Part shown: piece after piece, positions 15,704 through 24,677 of the stretch
Layout: every line of letters starts with the position of its first letter
How positions within the stretch are numbered: position 1 is the first letter of the stretch
Origin: Clostridia bacterium
GTDB taxonomy: Bacteria; Bacillota; Clostridia; Oscillospirales; SIG627
DNA length: 63,375 nt
NCBI GenBank assembly: GCA_017467865.1
Contig: JAFUKG010000012.1
Coordinates: 1 to 63,375 of the forward strand
Reading direction: 5' to 3'
Program-made: the position numbers and the translations under genes
Notes under the pieces: generated by a model
What the model was told of the DNA's origin: nothing
The model's input: only the letters and a program-made list of their open reading frames with translations
Databases searched by the model: none

Positions 15704-17062
15704 GAGTATTTCAACGTTTTTGTTAACTTCTTTTTTCTTTAAGGGGTACCACAGGAAGAGAATAAGGGCGAGGACGAGGAAGCCTATGGCGGGGATGAGC
15801 GTTGCGATAGAGAAAACGCCGTTCAGCACTTCGGGGTCAAAGGCGGTTTCGTCGCTGTAGCCGATAAGGGAAAGGAGTGTTCCCGCAAGTCCTGCGGCTG
15901 CCGCTTGGCCAAGCTTTCTTGCAAAGGAGTAAAGGGCGTAAATCGAGCCGTCCTCGCGGACTCCGTTTTTTATTTCGCTATAATCTATAACGTCGGTGAT
16001 GAGCGCCCACGTAACCATTGCGAAGACGCCGAGACCATACCAAGCAATAAGGCTTATGAGGACGTAATTCCACACGTTTTCGGGTCGGACAAAGAAGAGA
16101 ATGGCACAGATAAGGGATGCTGCGAGACTTGCGCCCCCGCTTATCTCCGCTTTGCCGAAGCGTTCAGAAAGGGGATTGACGGTGAGGGCTGCAAGGAGCA
16201 TTCCCACTCCCATAGCCAGAGTTGCTACGGTCTGAGCCCTTGGTTCACCGTAATAGTTCGGATAAATATAGTTTGCCATGGATTGCAGTATAAGCTGAGA
16301 CAAAAGCATAACAACAGATGCCGCGATAATAGAGACAAGAGCACGGTTTTTCACAGCCTTATGAAGAGTGGAAATAAGGCTGTTTTCTTTATGGTGAGGG
16401 GTGTTTTTGATTTTGACTCTTTCGGTAGTTAGGTGGTAGCAGATAAGATAGCATATGACGGCAAGAATAGAGAAAATCCCTGCAATAAGGGTGAAAATCT
16501 CACCGTCCATAACGGTATTGCCGTCAACCTCTTTATAGGCGAAAAGGGGGACGCCTGCTCCCACGATAAGGCCTGCAAGAGTGCCTCCCATGGTACGGAA
16601 GGTGGACAGAGACTGTCGGTGGCTGGGCTCGGGAGAAATTGCCGACGCCATAGAGCCGTAAGGGATATTAATAGAGGTATAGAAAATCGACCCCCACAGA
16701 ACGTAGGTAACAAAGAGCCATACTGTCTTAAAGGTGGTTGACATATCGGCAAGGGCGCTTTGATAGATAAGGAAGGAAGCAATTGCCACGGGGGCGCACA
16801 TACGTCTTATCCAAGGCTTGAATTTGCCTACGGGAGTGGTTTTGCTTCTGTCGCAGAGTCTGCCCATAAAAACATCTGTGAAGGCGTCTATAAACCGCGC
16901 GCTCATCATGACAAGCCCCACAATATAGGGGTCAAGCTTCATAACGTCGGTATAGAATTTTAAAAGAAAGGTAGATGAGATAAGGAAGGTAAAATCGTTT
17001 CCGAAGTCTCCGAAGAGATATCCGATTTTGTCTTTTATTCCAAACGGCTTATATTTTTCCAT
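15680..17062 (-). CDS. Glycoside-pentoside-hexuronide:cation symporter (MFS, MelB-like)
   Basis: A 460-residue transporter with about twelve hydrophobic segments. Diagnostic GPH-family stretches are GYLFGDFGNDFTFLISSTFL at the N-terminus, SARFIDAFTDVFMGRLCDR near residue 55, then PYGSMASAISPEPSHRQSLSTFRTMGG near 135, and VTWALITDVIDYSEIKNGVREDGSIYA near 355. These proteins co-import sugars or uronides with sodium or protons. The divergent neighbour encodes mannonate dehydratase, which suggests a glucuronide or other hexuronide as substrate. Confidence 0.9.
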   Translation of the reverse strand: MEKYKPFGIKDKIGYLFGDFGNDFTFLISSTFLLKFYTDVMKLDPYIVGLVMMSARFIDAFTDVFMGRLCDRSKTTPVGKFKPWIRRMCAPVAIASFLIYQSALADMSTTFKTVWLFVTYVLWGSIFYTSINIPYGSMASAISPEPSHRQSLSTFRTMGGTLAGLIVGAGVPLFAYKEVDGNTVMDGEIFTLIAGIFSILAVICYLICYHLTTERVKIKNTPHHKENSLISTLHKAVKNRALVSIIAASVVMLLSQLILQSMANYIYPNYYGEPRAQTVATLAMGVGMLLAALTVNPLSERFGKAEISGGASLAASLICAILFFVRPENVWNYVLISLIAWYGLGVFAMVTWALITDVIDYSEIKNGVREDGSIYALYSFARKLGQAAAAGLAGTLLSLIGYSDETAFDPEVLNGVFSIATLIPAIGFLVLALILFLWYPLKKKEVNKNVEILKKKHQEG

Positions 17063-17153
17063 AGTTTCTGTCCTTTCGGTTGTTTCTTTTGTTAATTTAA
17101 CCGCGAAAAGAGAAAATAATACATTTTGTCACCCTTGAAAGGAAATAATACCG

Positions 17154-17182
17154 TTGACTTACAATTCAAAATATAGTATAAT
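17154..17182 (+). promoter_or_regulatory. Promoter of uxuA
   Basis: TTGACT and TATAAT are spaced by 17 bases, 37 bases before the start codon. Confidence 0.7.
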
Positions 17183-17218
17183 CTTGAAAACAAAATTGCT
17201 AATTTGGAGGAAAAAATT

Positions 17219-18262
17219 ATGAAGCTGTCATTCAGATGGTATGGAGAAAGCGACCCCGTAACCCTTCAGTATATCAGACAAATCCCCGGAATGCGTTCCG
17301 TGGTAAGCGCGATTTACGACGTTCAGCCCGGCGGTGTATGGAGCCGTGAAAGCCTTAAAAAAATGAAGGAAACCGTAGAGAATAACGGACTTCTTTTCGA
17401 TATAGTGGAATCTGTACCCGTTCCCGAGGATATAAAGCTTGGAAGAGGAAAGGCGAAGGAATATATCGAAAACTACAAGGAGAACATCAGACGCTGTGCC
17501 GAGGTTGGTGTCAAGTGCATCACATATAACTTTATGCCCGTTTTCGACTGGACAAGAACAGAGCTTGACAGACAGGCGCCCGACGGCTCCACAAGCCTTG
17601 TAATGTACTGGGAGCAGATGAAAAACCTCAATCCCCTCACCGATGATATACATCTTCCCGGTTGGGATTCAAGCTATTCTCAAAGCGAGGTAAGAGAGCT
17701 TATTTCGGCGTACTCCGAGCTTGGCGAAGAGGGGCTGTGGAAAAACCTCGAGGTATTTTTGAAGGAGATAATTCCCGTTGCCGAGGAGTGCGGTGTGAGA
17801 ATGGCGATACATCCCGATGACCCGCCCTACCCCATTTTCGGCATTCCCAGAATTATCACTTGTGAAGAAAATCTTGACAGAATGTTGAAAATAGTTGACT
17901 CCCCCGCAAACAGTCTTTGCCTTTGCACGGGCTCTCTTGGCTGTGCTAAGTCCAACGACGTTGTGAAGATGGTGAGAAAATATTCCGCCATGGACAGAAT
18001 TGCCTTTATGCATATGAGAAACGTGGCTATTATGGATGACGGAAGCTTTGAGGAAAGAGCGCATCTCTCCTCCTGCGGAAGCCTTGATATGTACGAGATT
18101 ACAAAGGCTCTTGTGGAGACGGGCTTTGACGGCTACGTACGTCCCGACCACGGCAGAATGATATGGGGAGAAACGGGTAAGCCCGGCTACGGTCTTTTTG
18201 ACCGCGCTCTCGGCGCCGCTTATATCAACGGACTTTTTGAAGCATGTGAAAAGGAAAGGTAA
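17219..18262 (+). CDS. uxuA: Mannonate dehydratase
   Basis: A 347-residue enzyme that dehydrates D-mannonate to 2-dehydro-3-deoxy-D-gluconate in glucuronate breakdown. Strong family matches are FRWYGESDPVTLQYIRQIPG at the N-terminus, VESVPVPEDIKLG near residue 63, CITYNFMPVFDWTRTEL near 100, and the metal-site segments MAIHPDDPPYPIFG near 197 and RPDHGRMIWGE near 310. The ATG at 17219 follows TTGGAGG; an in-frame TTG 15 bases upstream overlaps that ribosome binding site and is rejected. Divergent from the GPH symporter. The other uronate genes (uxaC, uxuB, kdgK) are not in the window. Confidence 0.95.
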   Translation: MKLSFRWYGESDPVTLQYIRQIPGMRSVVSAIYDVQPGGVWSRESLKKMKETVENNGLLFDIVESVPVPEDIKLGRGKAKEYIENYKENIRRCAEVGVKCITYNFMPVFDWTRTELDRQAPDGSTSLVMYWEQMKNLNPLTDDIHLPGWDSSYSQSEVRELISAYSELGEEGLWKNLEVFLKEIIPVAEECGVRMAIHPDDPPYPIFGIPRIITCEENLDRMLKIVDSPANSLCLCTGSLGCAKSNDVVKMVRKYSAMDRIAFMHMRNVAIMDDGSFEERAHLSSCGSLDMYEITKALVETGFDGYVRPDHGRMIWGETGKPGYGLFDRALGAAYINGLFEACEKER

Positions 18263-18275
18263 TTCGGGGGATTTT

Positions 18276-18764
18276 ATGAAGAGAATTTTAATAATGCTCC
18301 TTGCGGCTTTTCTTGTTCTATCCTTTGTAGGATGCTCCGAAAAAGAGGAGGAAGAAAAGAAAGAGAGCGTTGATTATGAAGAAAAGATGGCAGAGAGTGT
18401 AAGTGTAGACAGTACACAAATTATCACCGACGGTGAAGAAGGTGCGTCAAAGGTAAGCGCAGTAGTTACTCTTCCCGATTTTGACTCATTTTTCAACGAG
18501 TGTATCAACGAAACAAAAGAGAGAGCAAAAAGCGATGAGGATTTTAATAAAAAGCTTTTGAGAGCACTCTATCAGAAAACAAGAAGGAGCGAATCTTCTG
18601 TTACCAAGGAATATGAAATAGACTTAACAAAAGCGGGAGCTGAAACGGAAGAATGGTCAGAAGCTGATATAGAAGAGTATATTAAAAAGTATGCCATTGA
18701 AAAAGAGATAGAGGCGTATTGCATGAAGGTTGTTCTTCTGGAAGCTCCCGACATCGAAGAATAG
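18276..18764 (+). CDS. Putative lipoprotein, acidic
   Basis: A 162-residue protein whose first 20 residues are a lipoprotein signal (MKRILIMLLAAFLVLSFVGC, Cys20). The mature part is very acidic and charged (EKEEEEKKESVDYEEKMAES ...) with a predicted helical middle. No known domain was recognised. It lies 13 bases after uxuA and 12 bases before the next secreted protein; the two secreted proteins probably work together, for example as surface subunits, but this is only suggested by adjacency. The upstream extension of the frame into uxuA is not used. Confidence 0.7.
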   Translation: MKRILIMLLAAFLVLSFVGCSEKEEEEKKESVDYEEKMAESVSVDSTQIITDGEEGASKVSAVVTLPDFDSFFNECINETKERAKSDEDFNKKLLRALYQKTRRSESSVTKEYEIDLTKAGAETEEWSEADIEEYIKKYAIEKEIEAYCMKVVLLEAPDIEE

Positions 18765-18776
18765 GAGGTCAGAGAT

Positions 18777-21212
18777 ATGAAAAGATATATAAGAATAACG
18801 GCTTTTATATTAAGTCTTTGTCTCATGCTCCCCGTCCTGTCCTTTGGTGAAGGCGCAGAGGACGAATACGAAAGAGCCTACCGTCAGAAGGTGTCAGAGC
18901 GCTACGAAGAGAGCTTTTCTTACAGCACGTACTATAACGAAATAACTAACGAAAACGGTTATTATTACAAGCAGTGGGCAGACAATATTGAAAATAAAAG
19001 CGGTGCTACAAAGGCATATTTGTGGTGTGTAAATCAGCTTCTTGACAAAAAGCTCAATACACAGTCTTACATAGATTATCTTTCCACAATACTTGTAATG
19101 ATGGAAAACGATTTTAGCAAGTCAACAGGCGCTCAGGCGGCATATACTGCAAAAATGAGTATGCTTGACTATGAAACAGGCGTAAACCTCTTGTCCTTTT
19201 CCGACCTTATTTTAGATGAAAACACAGAGTGGATTGCCGACGTATATTCAATTCTTGAAGCAGAGGCAAAAATAGTTGATATCACAAAGACCCACATTGA
19301 AAACGATTATCAGTTAGCTTTGGCGGCAGGAGCATCGGTTTTGTATGAGCAAAAGCTCCTTGTACTTAATTCCATAATTAACAACACCGACAACAAGCTG
19401 TTAAAGGAAGCGGCAGAGGACGTAATAGAAATATCACGTCTGCAGCTTGTTTGTACTATGGATGAGATTGCCTCAGAGGTTGCACCCGAGTACGTTAATG
19501 CTTCAAAATCTCTCATGTCCCTTGCCTTTCCAAAGGACGTTTTGCCAAAGCTCAGCGAAACGGTGGCAAATAAGTTCGCAGGATGGTTAAAGGCAAACGT
19601 GAGCAAAAAGGCGGGAAATATACTCAGCTCAGCTATCGGCGTTGCTTCAAAATATGCAAGCACCTTCACAGCAGGCTTTTCCATAGGCGCCGAAATGATG
19701 AAGGTTTTCGTAGGGGATCAAGCAGAGCTGTTCCGTGAAATGACGGCGCTTGACGGTATTTCCGACGCTCTTATTTCGGCAGTAAAGGACGCTAAAGAAA
19801 GCGCAGATAAAACGTCGGATTTATATAAGTATGAAAAAATCTCCGATTACGTGGTTCTTACCAAAGCTCTTATGCTTGTTCATCTGAGAGGAGAATATTG
19901 TAACGTTGAAAGCCGAAGCGGAGATAAGCGCTTGAATGCTGACAGATATTATTCGTCCTTCTCTGGAGAGCTTCAACAGGATTACTGGCTTGTTTCAGAC
20001 ATACTTGGAGATTTTAAAATCTATAAGGTAGCAGACGGCACCGACGGAGAGCTTTCCCCTTATCTTGTAAGAGCGAAAACTCCGGGCAGTGACTATTACG
20101 GATACGTGGACGTGCGTACGGGCGAAATGGTTATCGGCGCGATGTTCAAGGACTGTGACGACAGCTTCGGAAAGGACGGCTGGGCGAGAGTTGAGAATGA
20201 CGAGGGCGATGAAGGTATCATTAACACTTCGGGAGAATTTGCCTTTGTTTTCGGCAGTCATGACGATATAGTTTCGGATTATTACGAAGAAGAGTATATT
20301 GTGGTAAGAGACGGAATTGAAGCAAATATTTACCGCGGAATGACACACGTGGCAAAGCTTGATATCCCCGAGGAGAACGTGGAGAGTGTTTCCCTTTTCT
20401 ATATACTTTCAAACGGTTCTTTTGAATCGCCCGAACGATATATTCCGGTGAGACTTACTATGACCGACGGCAGTATGCGAATCATGTGGTTTGACGACAG
20501 CGGTAAATTCCTTTACGACCCCATGGAGCAGGCATATGCAGAGTACGTGGCAATGGGCAAAAACGCTATTGAGCAGGGCACCCTTGACTATGGCTGCCTT
20601 GTGGGTGATGAAAGCGGGTATTACTTCTTCAGCGATATGGGATACGTTCATTATATAGACCTTGACGGCAAGCTTCTATCCGTTTCAGAGGAGCTTGACC
20701 TGTCGGGCTCACATAGTGTGGCGTGGGATGAGGATAACTGGTATGCTTATGTGGAAGAAGGACCCCTGTCAAGCGGAGGAAACGTCATTTATACTAACGG
20801 TATGACAAAGCTTGACAGAATACAAAATCATGGAGGCGGAAGATATCCGAGACTTTTTGCCAACAACGGAGTGCTTTCTACTCACGGAATGCATTACAGA
20901 CCTAATGGTGAAATTCTTTATGAGTACGGCTGGTATCTCGATTCATGGCAGAGCTTCAGCTGTGGATATGCAAGAGTTGAAGAGGGGGAAGGTCCTGAGT
21001 GGCACTACGGAGACGATACCTTTGACGGCTATATAGATATTTACGGCAATCAGGTTCTTGCCATTGACGAAGATGAGCTTTATAATCATAGCATGACACT
21101 TCAGGACGGATACATCGTCTACCGTGAAAACGGATATTGCGGAATAAAAAATATTGAAGGCACCATTATTTGCGAGCCACAGTATACAGAGCTTTTCTAT
21201 ATGGAAGGATAA
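18777..21212 (+). CDS. Large secreted protein with WG-like repeats
   Basis: An 811-residue exported protein with signal peptide MKRYIRITAFILSLCLMLPVLSFG and a strong AGGAGG ribosome binding site. Residues ~25-370 are alpha-helical with no recognised domain. From ~435 the sequence has beta-rich WG-type repeats: YYGYVDVRTGEMVIGAMFKD, GWARVENDEGDEGIINTSG, FDGYIDIYGNQVLA and NGYCGIKNIEGTIICEPQY. Such repeats occur in surface or periplasmic proteins of unknown function. It follows the acidic lipoprotein by 12 bases and is closed by a terminator at 21243. Confidence 0.75.
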   Translation: MKRYIRITAFILSLCLMLPVLSFGEGAEDEYERAYRQKVSERYEESFSYSTYYNEITNENGYYYKQWADNIENKSGATKAYLWCVNQLLDKKLNTQSYIDYLSTILVMMENDFSKSTGAQAAYTAKMSMLDYETGVNLLSFSDLILDENTEWIADVYSILEAEAKIVDITKTHIENDYQLALAAGASVLYEQKLLVLNSIINNTDNKLLKEAAEDVIEISRLQLVCTMDEIASEVAPEYVNASKSLMSLAFPKDVLPKLSETVANKFAGWLKANVSKKAGNILSSAIGVASKYASTFTAGFSIGAEMMKVFVGDQAELFREMTALDGISDALISAVKDAKESADKTSDLYKYEKISDYVVLTKALMLVHLRGEYCNVESRSGDKRLNADRYYSSFSGELQQDYWLVSDILGDFKIYKVADGTDGELSPYLVRAKTPGSDYYGYVDVRTGEMVIGAMFKDCDDSFGKDGWARVENDEGDEGIINTSGEFAFVFGSHDDIVSDYYEEEYIVVRDGIEANIYRGMTHVAKLDIPEENVESVSLFYILSNGSFESPERYIPVRLTMTDGSMRIMWFDDSGKFLYDPMEQAYAEYVAMGKNAIEQGTLDYGCLVGDESGYYFFSDMGYVHYIDLDGKLLSVSEELDLSGSHSVAWDEDNWYAYVEEGPLSSGGNVIYTNGMTKLDRIQNHGGGRYPRLFANNGVLSTHGMHYRPNGEILYEYGWYLDSWQSFSCGYARVEEGEGPEWHYGDDTFDGYIDIYGNQVLAIDEDELYNHSMTLQDGYIVYRENGYCGIKNIEGTIICEPQYTELFYMEG

Positions 21213-21242
21213 AACTGAAAATTATTGAAATTTAACAAAACA

Positions 21243-21277
21243 AAACCGCTTTGGTGCATTACCAAAGCGGTTTTTAA
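21243..21277. terminator. Bidirectional terminator
   Basis: AAACCGCTTTGGT pairs with ACCAAAGCGGTTT around GCATT, followed by TTTTT. It serves the WG-repeat gene (+) and the convergent XRE gene (-). Confidence 0.9.
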
Positions 21278-21477
21278 TTTTCTATATCTGTTCTTCCAAG
21301 CAAGTAATCAAGAGACACTTTAAAATAGTCGGCAAAGCGGATAAGTGTTTCATAATCCGCTTCTCTTTCAAGATTTTCGTATCTTGAAATTGTATTTTGA
21401 TTCATATTTAAGTCGAGTGCAAGCTTGAGCTGAGAAATTCCCCTGTCTTTACGAAGTTTTTTGAGCCGAAATTCCAT
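21274..21477 (-). CDS. XRE family helix-turn-helix regulator
   Basis: A 67-residue single-domain repressor: FRLKKLRKDRGISQLKLALD then NMNQNTISRYENLEREADYETLIRFADYFKVSLDYLLGR, the classical HTH_3 pattern. The start at 21477 is used because the domain begins at once; the frame extends upstream only across the divergent promoter. It faces a small HTH gene and a lipoprotein gene across a promoter packed with palindromes, and probably controls them. Confidence 0.88.
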   Translation of the reverse strand: MEFRLKKLRKDRGISQLKLALDLNMNQNTISRYENLEREADYETLIRFADYFKVSLDYLLGRTDIEN

Positions 21478-21502
21478 GTTTCTACCTTTTTTGTTTTTTC
21501 TC

Positions 21503-21554
21503 TTGACATTATTATACCATTTTGGTATAATGTATATATCCCAATTTGGGATAT
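21503..21554 (+). promoter_or_regulatory. Promoter with two palindromic operators
   Basis: TTGACA (21503) and TATAAT (21526) are 17 bases apart. The spacer and -10 box form the palindrome ATTATACC-ATTTT-GGTATAAT (21511-21531). A second palindrome, ATCCC-AATTT-GGGAT (21538-21552), covers the start region. Binding of the adjacent XRE repressor to these sites would block the rightward promoter; this is inferred from position and symmetry. Confidence 0.75.
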
Positions 21555-21574
21555 TAATATAAAGGAGTGAAAAA

Positions 21575-21730
21575 ATGGCTGACATTGGAACCAAAGAAGC
21601 GTCAGAAAAGTGGGGAGTGTCCCAAAGTACTGTCCAAAAATGGTGTCGGGAGGGTAAAATCAAAGGCGCTACACAAGACAAACCGAGAAGTCCTTGGCAT
21701 ATCCCTAAAGATGCTAAAAGACCAAATTAA
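21575..21730 (+). CDS. Small HTH (excisionase/MerR-like) protein, 51 aa
   Basis: A short gene with an AAAGGAG ribosome binding site 7 bases before its ATG. The 51 residues contain one winged-helix-type HTH: IGTKEASEKWGVSQSTVQKW followed by CREGKIKGATQDK and a final PWHIPKDAKRPN, the typical ending of small helix_turn_helix_17/excisionase proteins. It is the first gene behind the palindromic promoter and is followed 20 bases later by the lipoprotein gene. It may be a transcription factor or a recombination directionality factor; no integrase is nearby. Confidence 0.8.
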   Translation: MADIGTKEASEKWGVSQSTVQKWCREGKIKGATQDKPRSPWHIPKDAKRPN

Positions 21731-21750
21731 TAAAATAAAGGAGATTTATC

Positions 21751-22167
21751 ATGAAAAAAACAGTTATTTTAGCGTTTATTATTTTTGCTTTTATGTTAGT
21801 ATTAACCTCATGCAATACATACGAAGAGGATTATGACGATTACGATTATGATTATTCGTATGAAGAGGAAGACTATGAGGTAACTGAATATGAGGCTATT
21901 TCTCTTGCGCAAGAAAACACTAAGGTTATAAATAAAATTGCAGAGGAGTTTGGATTAAAATTCTTTTACGATCCCGATTATGGAACCTGTACTGCAAGCA
22001 AGAAAGGGGATGAGTGGAAAGTTACCTTAAAAGGCACAATATCAGGATATACAGACGATTATAAAAGCAACTTTGTATATGATAAAAAATTCACTGCAAC
22101 CGTAGATGTGTCTAAGGATGGAGAAGTAGAGGATAATTATTATTTTATATATGTTACTCGGGGGTAA
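21751..22167 (+). CDS. Lipoprotein with Asp/Tyr-rich segment
   Basis: A 138-residue protein with lipoprotein signal peptide ending LTSC (Cys21), then a striking acidic Tyr/Asp run (YEEDYDDYDYDYSYEEED). The remaining domain of ~90 residues has alternating beta strands (KFFYDPDYGTCTASKKGDEW, KFTATVDVSKDGEV). No family was recognised. It is co-transcribed with the 51-residue HTH gene from the operator-rich promoter, so its production is presumably controlled by the XRE repressor. Confidence 0.72.
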   Translation: MKKTVILAFIIFAFMLVLTSCNTYEEDYDDYDYDYSYEEEDYEVTEYEAISLAQENTKVINKIAEEFGLKFFYDPDYGTCTASKKGDEWKVTLKGTISGYTDDYKSNFVYDKKFTATVDVSKDGEVEDNYYFIYVTRG

Positions 22168-22186
22168 GAACAAAAAAGATAATAAG

Positions 22187-22228
22187 CTGTGGCAAAGCGA
22201 TTTGTAAAAATCGTTTTGCCACAGTTTT
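22187..22228 (+). terminator. Terminator after the lipoprotein gene
   Basis: CTGTGGCAAAGCGATT pairs with AATCGTTTTGCCACAG (one G-U), then TTTT. Confidence 0.88.
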
Positions 22229-22324
22229 ATTATTTACAAATTATTATTTACTTTTCCCTTTTTTGTGGTATAATGTACGTTAGAATAATATAGGTATATG
22301 TTTCTTAAAAAGAAGGAGAAAAAA

Positions 22325-22858
22325 GTGAAAAAATTTATTTTGGTTCTGACCGTTATATCCGCCCTTTTACTTCTCGTATCTTGTGCCAAGGATAAGGACC
22401 CCAATGTCCCCGAGGGAATGACGGTTAGTGAGAATGAAGCCGTTGATTATTATCTTTACTACCCCGAGGAATGGAGACTTGACAGAAACGACGGAATGGT
22501 AAGCGTATACGCTTCCGAGGGAGATCGTTCAAACGTTTCGGTTACTGCATTTACTGTGCCTCAGGGCGTGACTAACATAGAAGAATATTTAAATAGCGAA
22601 TATCTCGGATACGTTGAGTCTAACTTCCCCGAGCTTGAAATGCTCACCGAGGCTGAGGTTTCTACTCTCGGCGGAGTGGATTCAAGAAAATACGTGTTTA
22701 CCGCCAATATTGCGGGAGGGGATTATAAGTTTATGCAGAACATAACCTACCGCTACGGATACATCTATATCTTCACATACACGTCTACCGTTGATGCTTT
22801 TGATACTCATATCGACGACGTAACTTCAATGGCAGAAGCTTTTGAGTTCAAGAACTAA
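22325..22858 (+). CDS. Lipoprotein with PsbP/DUF1795-like domain
   Basis: A 177-residue lipoprotein: KKFILVLTVISALLLLVSC signal peptide, then a single domain with YYLYYPEEWRLDRNDGMVSVY and later SRKYVFTANIAGGDYKFMQNITYRYGYIYIFTYTS, the pattern of the PsbP/DUF1795 fold. The role of such bacterial proteins is unknown. The GTG at 22325 is taken as the start because AGAAGGAG lies 7 bases upstream; an ATG at 22298 precedes the ribosome binding site. A TATAAT box is at 22269. The DUF1385 gene follows after 9 bases. Confidence 0.78.
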   Translation: MKKFILVLTVISALLLLVSCAKDKDPNVPEGMTVSENEAVDYYLYYPEEWRLDRNDGMVSVYASEGDRSNVSVTAFTVPQGVTNIEEYLNSEYLGYVESNFPELEMLTEAEVSTLGGVDSRKYVFTANIAGGDYKFMQNITYRYGYIYIFTYTSTVDAFDTHIDDVTSMAEAFEFKN

Positions 22859-22867
22859 GAGGAAAAA

Positions 22868-23848
22868 ATGAAAAAATTTGAAAAACGAAATTGCCCTACC
22901 GCATCCTCCCGTGTAGGCGGTCAAGCGGTGCTTGAGGGCATTATGATGAAAAGCAAATCCACCTGCGCTACCGCCGTCAGATGCCCCGACGGCGAAATAA
23001 AGCTTGACAAAAGAGAGGTCAAAAGCCTTAAAGACAAGTATAAATTCTTTAAAATACCCATTATCAGAGGTATTGTGGGCTTTGTGGAGTCACTGACACT
23101 CTCCATGTCCATTCTCACCCTTTCGGCTGAAATACAGGGCATTGAGGAAGAGCCGACAAAGTTTGAAAAATGGCTTGAAAAGAAGTTCGGTAAAAGCCTT
23201 ATGGGCGTTGCCGCCGTTATCGGCGGAGTGCTGGGCGTATTTCTTGCCCTCGGTCTTTTCTTCTATCTGCCTATGCTCCTTTCTAAGCTTATAAATTACG
23301 TCTTTGAGATGCCTACCCTTGTAAAGAGCATCGTTGAGGGCGTAGCAAAAATAGCTATATTCCTCGTTTACGTGTGGGCGGTTGCCTTTATGCCCGACAT
23401 AAGACGCACCTACGAATATCACGGAGCTGAGCACAAGTCTATTTTCTGCCACGAGGCAGGGCTTCCTCTCACCGTTGAGAACGTTAAGAAGCAGTCACGC
23501 TTCCACCCCAGATGCGGAACAAGTATGATGTTCGTCATGCTCCTTCTCTCTATCGTGGTATCCGCTTGTCTTCCTGCAAGTCTGTGGGATACTCTTTTCC
23601 TCAGATTTCTGACTAAGGTTGCCATTATTCCTCTCATTGTGGGAATCGGCTACGAGATAACTATCTTCTCGGGAACGCACGACAACTTTGTCCTTCGTAT
23701 ACTTACCGCTCCCGGATTGTGGTTTCAGAGAATTACAACAAGGGAACCCGACGATAAGGAAATAGAGGTTGCCATAGTTGCGCTCAAGGCGGCACTCCCC
23801 GACGAATATCCCGACGAAGAAAAGACTGAAGATGCAGAAAACGCTTAA
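22868..23848 (+). CDS. DUF1385 family membrane protein
   Basis: A 326-residue protein with the family opening VGGQAVLEGIMMKSKSTCATAVR, about four hydrophobic segments (two at ~115-135 and ~160-180, two after ~220) and the motif YEYHGAEHKSIFCHEAG near residue 180, then FHPRCGTSMMF. The His and Cys residues in these motifs suggest a metal site. Function is unknown; across Clostridia the gene commonly lies before prmC and prfA, as here with prmC. Its last 17 bases overlap the start of prmC. Confidence 0.9.
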   Translation: MKKFEKRNCPTASSRVGGQAVLEGIMMKSKSTCATAVRCPDGEIKLDKREVKSLKDKYKFFKIPIIRGIVGFVESLTLSMSILTLSAEIQGIEEEPTKFEKWLEKKFGKSLMGVAAVIGGVLGVFLALGLFFYLPMLLSKLINYVFEMPTLVKSIVEGVAKIAIFLVYVWAVAFMPDIRRTYEYHGAEHKSIFCHEAGLPLTVENVKKQSRFHPRCGTSMMFVMLLLSIVVSACLPASLWDTLFLRFLTKVAIIPLIVGIGYEITIFSGTHDNFVLRILTAPGLWFQRITTREPDDKEIEVAIVALKAALPDEYPDEEKTEDAENA

Positions 23849-24629
23849 AGCCCTCTGGGAAGGCTCACAGTTTGCAAAGGAGAATTTAAGCTTCCGTGAG
23901 ACGGCAGCCCTTATTCTTGAAAAGTATTCTCTTGAAAGAGACACCTTACTTCTCGGAAAGGAAATTCCCCAAGAGATAAGTGAGAAGATAATCTCAGATA
24001 TGAAAAGGGCGGTATCGGGAGAGCCTTTAGGGTATATTCTCGGCAAGGTCCCCTTTTACAAGGAAGAATATCTTGTGGGAGAGGGCGTCCTCATTCCAAG
24101 GTGCGACAGTGAAGTGCTTGTGGAGGAGGCAATAAAGAGAATACCCGAAGGCACACGTTTTCTCGATATCTGTACGGGAAGCGGATGCCTTGGAATTTCG
24201 GTGCTGAAAAGCAGACCCGACCTGACTGCCGCACTTCTTGATATCTCCCCTTTTTCCGAAAGGTGGGCAAAGGCGAATATAGAGTATCACGGCGTGTCGG
24301 ACAGATGCACCTTTGAGCACTTTGACTTGATGAAGGAAGTACCCCCAAAGGCTTCAGCAATTATCATGAACCCTCCTTATATTACAACCGAAGAAATGAA
24401 CACTCTCCCCGAAAACGTAAAAAAAGAGCCGAGTCTCGCCCTTTTCGGCGGAGATGACGGACTCGACTTTTACAGACGGATAAAGAGCCTTGAGCTCAAA
24501 GATACTCTTCTCATTTTTGAAATAGGCGCAGGACAAGGCGAAGCCTTGAAAACGCTATTCCACGGCGGAGAGATTATAAAAGATTTGTCAAATAATAACA
24601 GAGTGTTTATTCATACAAATCAACCTTAA
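23832..24629 (+). CDS. prmC: Peptide chain release factor N5-glutamine methyltransferase
   Basis: A 265-residue SAM-dependent enzyme that methylates the Gln of the GGQ motif in RF1/RF2. The N-terminal ~75 residues are the helical release-factor-binding domain (LLLGKEIPQEI ... GEPLGYILGKVPFYKEEYLVGEGVLIPR). The catalytic domain has LDICTGSGCLGISVL near residue 110 (SAM-binding loop) and the substrate motif NPPYI near 178. The start at 23832 fits the family N-terminus and overlaps the preceding gene. No prfA follows in this window. Confidence 0.93.
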   Translation: MQKTLKALWEGSQFAKENLSFRETAALILEKYSLERDTLLLGKEIPQEISEKIISDMKRAVSGEPLGYILGKVPFYKEEYLVGEGVLIPRCDSEVLVEEAIKRIPEGTRFLDICTGSGCLGISVLKSRPDLTAALLDISPFSERWAKANIEYHGVSDRCTFEHFDLMKEVPPKASAIIMNPPYITTEEMNTLPENVKKEPSLALFGGDDGLDFYRRIKSLELKDTLLIFEIGAGQGEALKTLFHGGEIIKDLSNNNRVFIHTNQP

Positions 24630-24677
24630 TTTTCAACTTTCAACTTTCAACTTTCAATTTTGACGAAAGGAAAAGAT

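Noticed and set aside
24631..24658. Tandem CAACTTT-type heptamers before the barrel-protein gene
   Set aside because: Three copies of a simple sequence; similar to scattered intergenic low-complexity tracts, with no further structure.
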